A stretch of DNA of 8,602 nucleotides, from contig CANISN010000058.1 of assembly GCA_947470165.1 (NCBI GenBank), positions 1 through 8,602 on the forward strand. Direction: 5' to 3'. The notes beneath the pieces were generated by a model. That model made no database searches and was not told the DNA's origin. It saw nothing but the letters and a program-made list of their open reading frames with translations. The translations under genes were made by a program, and so were the position numbers. This document shows positions 6,784 through 8,602 of this stretch, one piece after another. The stretch comes from Burkholderiaceae bacterium. GTDB lineage: Bacteria > Pseudomonadota > Gammaproteobacteria > Burkholderiales > Burkholderiaceae. Position 1 is the stretch's first letter, and every line of letters begins with the position of its first letter.

Positions 6784-6841
6784 TCTAGCTATTGATCATC
6801 AAGCATACTACTAGCGAGCCAAAGGATTTGGTCTAGCTATT
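6784..6841. repeat. Ten-base direct repeat and small hairpin in the spacer before the SulP gene
   Basis: TCTAGCTATT occurs at 6784-6793 and again at 6832-6841, the second copy overlapping the stop codon of the 176-residue gene. Between them is a perfect hairpin CCAAA (6819-6823) / TTTGG (6827-6831) with a three-base loop. The spacer is 71 bp with no room for a gene. The hairpin lacks a following T-run on the minus strand, so it is not an obvious terminator. It could stabilise an mRNA end or be chance. Confidence 0.4.
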
Positions 6842-7363
6842 TTTATCCATGAAATATTGAATCTGGACCTGCGTTAATCGCATTTGCTCTAATTCGGCAA
6901 TATACGTTTGTGCGCCAGCAATGCGTTTTACGCTAGCATGGGTTAATTGCCCAACGGGAACTAGTTGCAGATCCCACAATTCTTTCAGATGATTTTGAAA
7001 ACGCAAGAGGGGTATTTGCAACTCTACTGCGCGTAGTACCAACTGCTCACATAAATTTTCAGGAGTCTCTAATCGATAGTCTTGCAAATGGATTTTTTCA
7101 CTGGGGATAAACTTTTGATGCTGCTCAACATGATGATCAACATACAACCTTCTACCAAAGTCAAACAAGTGATCGGCTAGCGCGCGCGATACCCAGTACG
7201 CCTTATTCTCATCAAGCTTTTGCCTTAAGACATGATGCAATTTATGCTGGTACTGCTCTTTAAATTTTTGGGTTTTAAATTGGTAGAAGGGGTGTTTTTT
7301 CATGTAGCCAGCCACCAACCCCCCTAGGATTATGATGGCACCTACCAATAAGCCTTCACCCAT
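6833..7363 (-). CDS. Membrane-anchored protein of unknown function
   Basis: A 176-residue protein I do not recognise. Residues 4-20 are a single hydrophobic segment (LLVGAIIILGGLVAGY) followed by Lys-Lys, so it is likely held in the inner membrane with the rest in the cytoplasm. There is no convincing cleavage site. The soluble part is mostly helical and rich in Gln, His, Lys and Leu: a basic stretch at 28-49, a cluster VDHHVEQHQK at 75-84, and a probably amphipathic or coiled-coil end (about 150-170). A single cysteine is at 105. The ATG at 7363 follows an AGAGA-like sequence about eight bases upstream. It is the first gene of the proposed operon with the SulP transporter (71 bp downstream) and the potassium channel, so an accessory or regulatory role in transport is possible, but this is only context. 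The length and residue pattern support a real gene. Confidence 0.65.
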   Translation of the reverse strand: MGEGLLVGAIIILGGLVAGYMKKHPFYQFKTQKFKEQYQHKLHHVLRQKLDENKAYWVSRALADHLFDFGRRLYVDHHVEQHQKFIPSEKIHLQDYRLETPENLCEQLVLRAVELQIPLLRFQNHLKELWDLQLVPVGQLTHASVKRIAGAQTYIAELEQMRLTQVQIQYFMDKNS

Positions 7364-7386
7364 GATCTAATCTCTACGACTAAAGT

Positions 7387-7398
7387 AGCAAAATTGCT
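7387..7398. repeat. Short inverted repeat upstream of the 176-residue gene
   Basis: AGCAA (7387-7391) and TTGCT (7394-7398) form a near-palindrome with a two-base centre. It lies 23 bases before the minus-strand ATG at 7363, where an operator or a leader hairpin would be expected. No regulator family is recognised. Confidence 0.3.
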
Positions 7399-7400
7399 GA

Positions 7401-7442
7401 CTTAACCTACCGTTTAACATACCACTTAGCCTAGCGGTTTAA
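7401..7442. repeat. Imperfect tandem repeat, two copies
   Basis: CTTAACCTACCGTTTAA (7401-7417) and CTTAGCCTAGCGGTTTAA (7425-7442) agree at 15 of 18 aligned positions, counting one gap, with a 24-base period. The second copy supplies part of the arms of the folded structure at 7423-7478. It could be a duplicated binding site for a regulator of the flanking operon, or a decayed duplication. Confidence 0.5.
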
Positions 7443-7478
7443 GCCCGCTAATACATTTAGACCAATGTAATCTAAGTG
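7423..7478. other. Nested inverted repeats able to form a three-way junction
   Basis: Three perfect helices nest in 56 bases. The outer arms are CACTTAG (7423-7429) and CTAAGTG (7472-7478). Inside are TAGCGG (7432-7437) / CCGCTA (7445-7450) with a seven-base loop and TACATT (7452-7457) / AATGTA (7464-7469) with a six-base loop. Junction linkers are only two, one and two bases. It has no coding potential I can see. On the minus strand it would lie about 60-115 bases upstream of the ATG at 7363, inside a possible leader of the membrane-protein/SulP/channel operon. It matches no riboswitch or small RNA I know. A structured leader, a cruciform site or chance are all open. Confidence 0.5.
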
Positions 7479-7520
7479 TTAGCAAATCGCAATAGATCAT
7501 ATCGATCAGGTAAGGAAATC

Positions 7521-7545
7521 ATCATGCCCCAAATAAGGGAATGAT
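7521..7545. repeat. Interrupted hairpin downstream of the GT2-like gene
   Basis: ATCAT (7521-7525) pairs with ATGAT (7541-7545), followed inward by one mismatch and CCC (7527-7529) / GGG (7537-7539) around a seven-base loop. It begins about 24 bases beyond the stop of the minus-strand gene that ends at 7569, a position suited to a transcript end. No T-run follows on that strand, so it is at best a weak terminator or mRNA-end stem. Confidence 0.3.
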
Positions 7546-7568
7546 CAATACCAAGTTCCACTCAAAGA

Positions 7569-8216
7569 TCAGGCCAACATATCAAGCAGTACAGGATTGA
7601 GCACTTTGCCATCAAACTGAACTGCTTTACGCTGCGTAAAGAGAAGACGATCGGCCTCATCCACGCTAGCACTGTCTTTATCCCAATCAAGCTCGACTAG
7701 CACGCTATTGGGCTCATACGCATAGACGCCTGCTTGTAAGGCTAGTAAGGTGAGCTCAGCATCTGCGTAGTGGCGAGCATACTGGGGATAAAAAAAGGCA
7801 TTGGCCTTTTGAGGATAATTTTGCAGCGCCCAGCTGCGGCGCGCTAAGCCAAAGGCCGCTAAAGCGCCTGCCCACTTGCCATCGTTAAATCCCAAAAAGT
7901 GCTTTTGTTCGCCTAAGGCTTCTAAAGCTAATGCTAACCAGCGCCGCCCTGCAAAAGCATCTTGCGCAACGTAGCCAAACCAGGTGCTTTGTGAAGCCAG
8001 AAAAGCAGCGTTCACTACTTGGACAAAACCGACTCTTTGCGCATCTAGAATTGCCCAAATTAAACCCGGGCTATTCGCGCGCTCACTCATCACATTGGCC
8101 GCTTGATTGGCCAGCTCAGCATTGGTAAAGGGCATTACCATCAAGCTGCCATCGACGACTACAGAGCTTGGTGTCATTTCTTGTAATTCGGCATAGGTGC
8201 AGTATTGAATGTGCAT
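7569..8216 (-). CDS. Small GT2-like (GT-A fold) glycosyltransferase-related protein
   Basis: A 215-residue predicted cytoplasmic protein with no signal peptide or membrane helix. It reads like a compact GT-A/family-2 glycosyltransferase: VVNAAFLASQSTWFGYVAQDAF (67-88) resembles the GT2 stretch leading to the metal-binding Asp, with Asp86 in QDAF rather than a clear DXD. GRRWLALALEAL (90-101), GFNDGKWAG (109-117) and GLARRSW (123-129) follow. The segment FFYPQYARHYADAELTLLAL (141-160) with VLVELDW (172-178) resembles the acceptor-side region of GT2 enzymes. The usual nucleotide-binding N-terminus seems short, with only about 65 residues before the VNAA motif, so it may be a divergent or reduced enzyme. 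The ATG at 8216 has a weak GGTGA upstream. It follows a truncated GT41-like gene on the same strand, consistent with a glycosylation locus. The assignment is by motif resemblance, and the substrate is unknown. Confidence 0.5.
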   Translation of the reverse strand: MHIQYCTYAELQEMTPSSVVVDGSLMVMPFTNAELANQAANVMSERANSPGLIWAILDAQRVGFVQVVNAAFLASQSTWFGYVAQDAFAGRRWLALALEALGEQKHFLGFNDGKWAGALAAFGLARRSWALQNYPQKANAFFYPQYARHYADAELTLLALQAGVYAYEPNSVLVELDWDKDSASVDEADRLLFTQRKAVQFDGKVLNPVLLDMLA

Positions 8217-8293
8217 GGGTTTATTTCACCACAGACAAAGAATTATTTTTAAAAATAGCTTGCATCATGAAGACCATTATCAGGGGAATTGCG

Positions 8294-8331
8294 AAAAAAA
8301 AGCCAGCTATAGAAGCCCCCTAACCCCGGCT
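8294..8331 (-). terminator. Intrinsic terminator candidate after the GT41-like gene
   Basis: On the minus strand AGCCGG (8331-8326) can pair with CTGGCT (8306-8301), including one G-U pair, and the stem runs directly into eight T residues (8301-8294). The loop of 19 bases is large and contains a smaller GCT/AGC stem. The upstream arm lies inside the last codons of the GT41-like frame, so the gene ends within its own terminator. Confidence 0.45.
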
Positions 8332-8602
8332 GCCCACAGTATGGCGCTCACAAAATAACTCGCCTGTCTTGATCACCTGCACTTGCGTTCCCATAGCCGC
8401 TGCTTCATAGGCAGTCAAACCACTACTATAGGGAAAGGTATCGAGCATCACGCAATGTTCATTGACTGCGGCTAAGGCCTCTTGGTGGGAGGTGGGACAA
8501 ATAAAACGCACAGCCTGTGCTAGCTTTCCAAGTCTACTAACAATACGCTCTTGCACTTGGGGGTAGCGGTACTGACGATGAATAAACACGGGGGCAATGC
8601 GC
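8320..8602 (-). CDS. SPINDLY/O-GlcNAc-transferase-like glycosyltransferase, partial and apparently 3'-truncated
   Basis: The frame is open to the right edge, so the N-terminal part is missing. A GTG at 8589 is an internal Val, since upstream codons continue in frame. The roughly 94 visible residues match the end of the GT41/SPINDLY catalytic domain: an FIHRQYRYPQVQERIV stretch, then VRFICPTSHQEAL, then the donor-binding region VMLDTFPYSSGLTAYEAAAMGTQVQVIKTGELFCERHTVG. The family signature LDTFPY-(S/N)-G-x-T-x-x-E-A-x-x-M-G is clear. These enzymes add sugars to protein Ser/Thr or to glycans. Family members usually have about 60-80 more residues after the R-H/R-x-S step. Here a TAG comes four codons after TVG, next to a terminator-like hairpin. 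The gene is therefore either a C-terminally truncated pseudogene or an unusual short form. The family call is good; activity is doubtful. Confidence 0.7.
   Translation of the reverse strand, partial: RIAPVFIHRQYRYPQVQERIVSRLGKLAQAVRFICPTSHQEALAAVNEHCVMLDTFPYSSGLTAYEAAAMGTQVQVIKTGELFCERHTVGSRG

Noticed and set aside
7423..7478. tRNA or tRNA-like gene
   Set aside because: The fold has three helices, not a cloverleaf; there is no seven-pair acceptor with CCA, no T-loop consensus and no anticodon arm of the right size.
8224..8319. Hydrophobic 32-codon stretch after the GT41 stop as a membrane peptide gene
   Set aside because: It has no suitable start or ribosome binding site, and its hydrophobicity follows from the T-run and AT-rich sequence.

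Overview
The window looks like part of a betaproteobacterial chromosome, most likely Burkholderiales and possibly Polynucleobacter-like. This rests on recollection of protein style (beta-type class III cyclase and FecR sequences, a SulP transporter with a cyclic-nucleotide-type domain) and a moderate, slightly AT-leaning composition. No marker gene fixes the taxon. There are nine protein-coding regions, two cut by the window edges. I see no tRNA, rRNA, CRISPR array or transposase.

Left block, + strand (1-3237): the 3' end of a class III adenylate/guanylate cyclase, a secreted FecR-domain protein 10 bp downstream, and a predicted lipoprotein alpha/beta hydrolase 14 bp further on form a tight cluster that is probably co-transcribed. 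A 114-bp AT-rich spacer with a weak terminator-like hairpin and promoter-like boxes follows. Next is an outer-membrane beta-barrel of autotransporter type with a signal peptide but almost no passenger.

Middle block, - strand (7363 down to 3265): read in transcription order, a small membrane-anchored protein of unknown function, a SulP-family anion transporter with STAS and C-terminal cyclic-nucleotide-binding-like domains (TTG start with a strong ribosome binding site), and a six-helix potassium channel with a cytoplasmic cyclic-nucleotide-binding domain. The gaps are 71 and 44 bp, so one operon is plausible. This block converges on the beta-barrel gene across 27 bp.

Right block, - strand (8602 down to 7569): the C-terminal part of a SPINDLY/O-GlcNAc-transferase-like glycosyltransferase that stops unusually early, then a small protein resembling a GT2 glycosyltransferase. 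This looks like the edge of a glycosylation or surface-polysaccharide region. The 205-bp spacer 7364-7568 contains a compact nested inverted-repeat structure able to fold as a three-way junction, plus an imperfect tandem repeat.

The most interesting theme is second-messenger signalling. A cyclase (source of cyclic nucleotide) lies within a few kb of two membrane transport proteins that both end in cyclic-nucleotide-binding folds. The channel keeps the phosphate-binding Glu and Arg. The SulP protein has Tyr where the Arg should be. The cyclase carries Thr at the position that marks the class IIIb, inorganic-carbon-responsive group. A cyclase to ion/anion transport circuit is therefore a reasonable inference, but it is not shown by the sequence.
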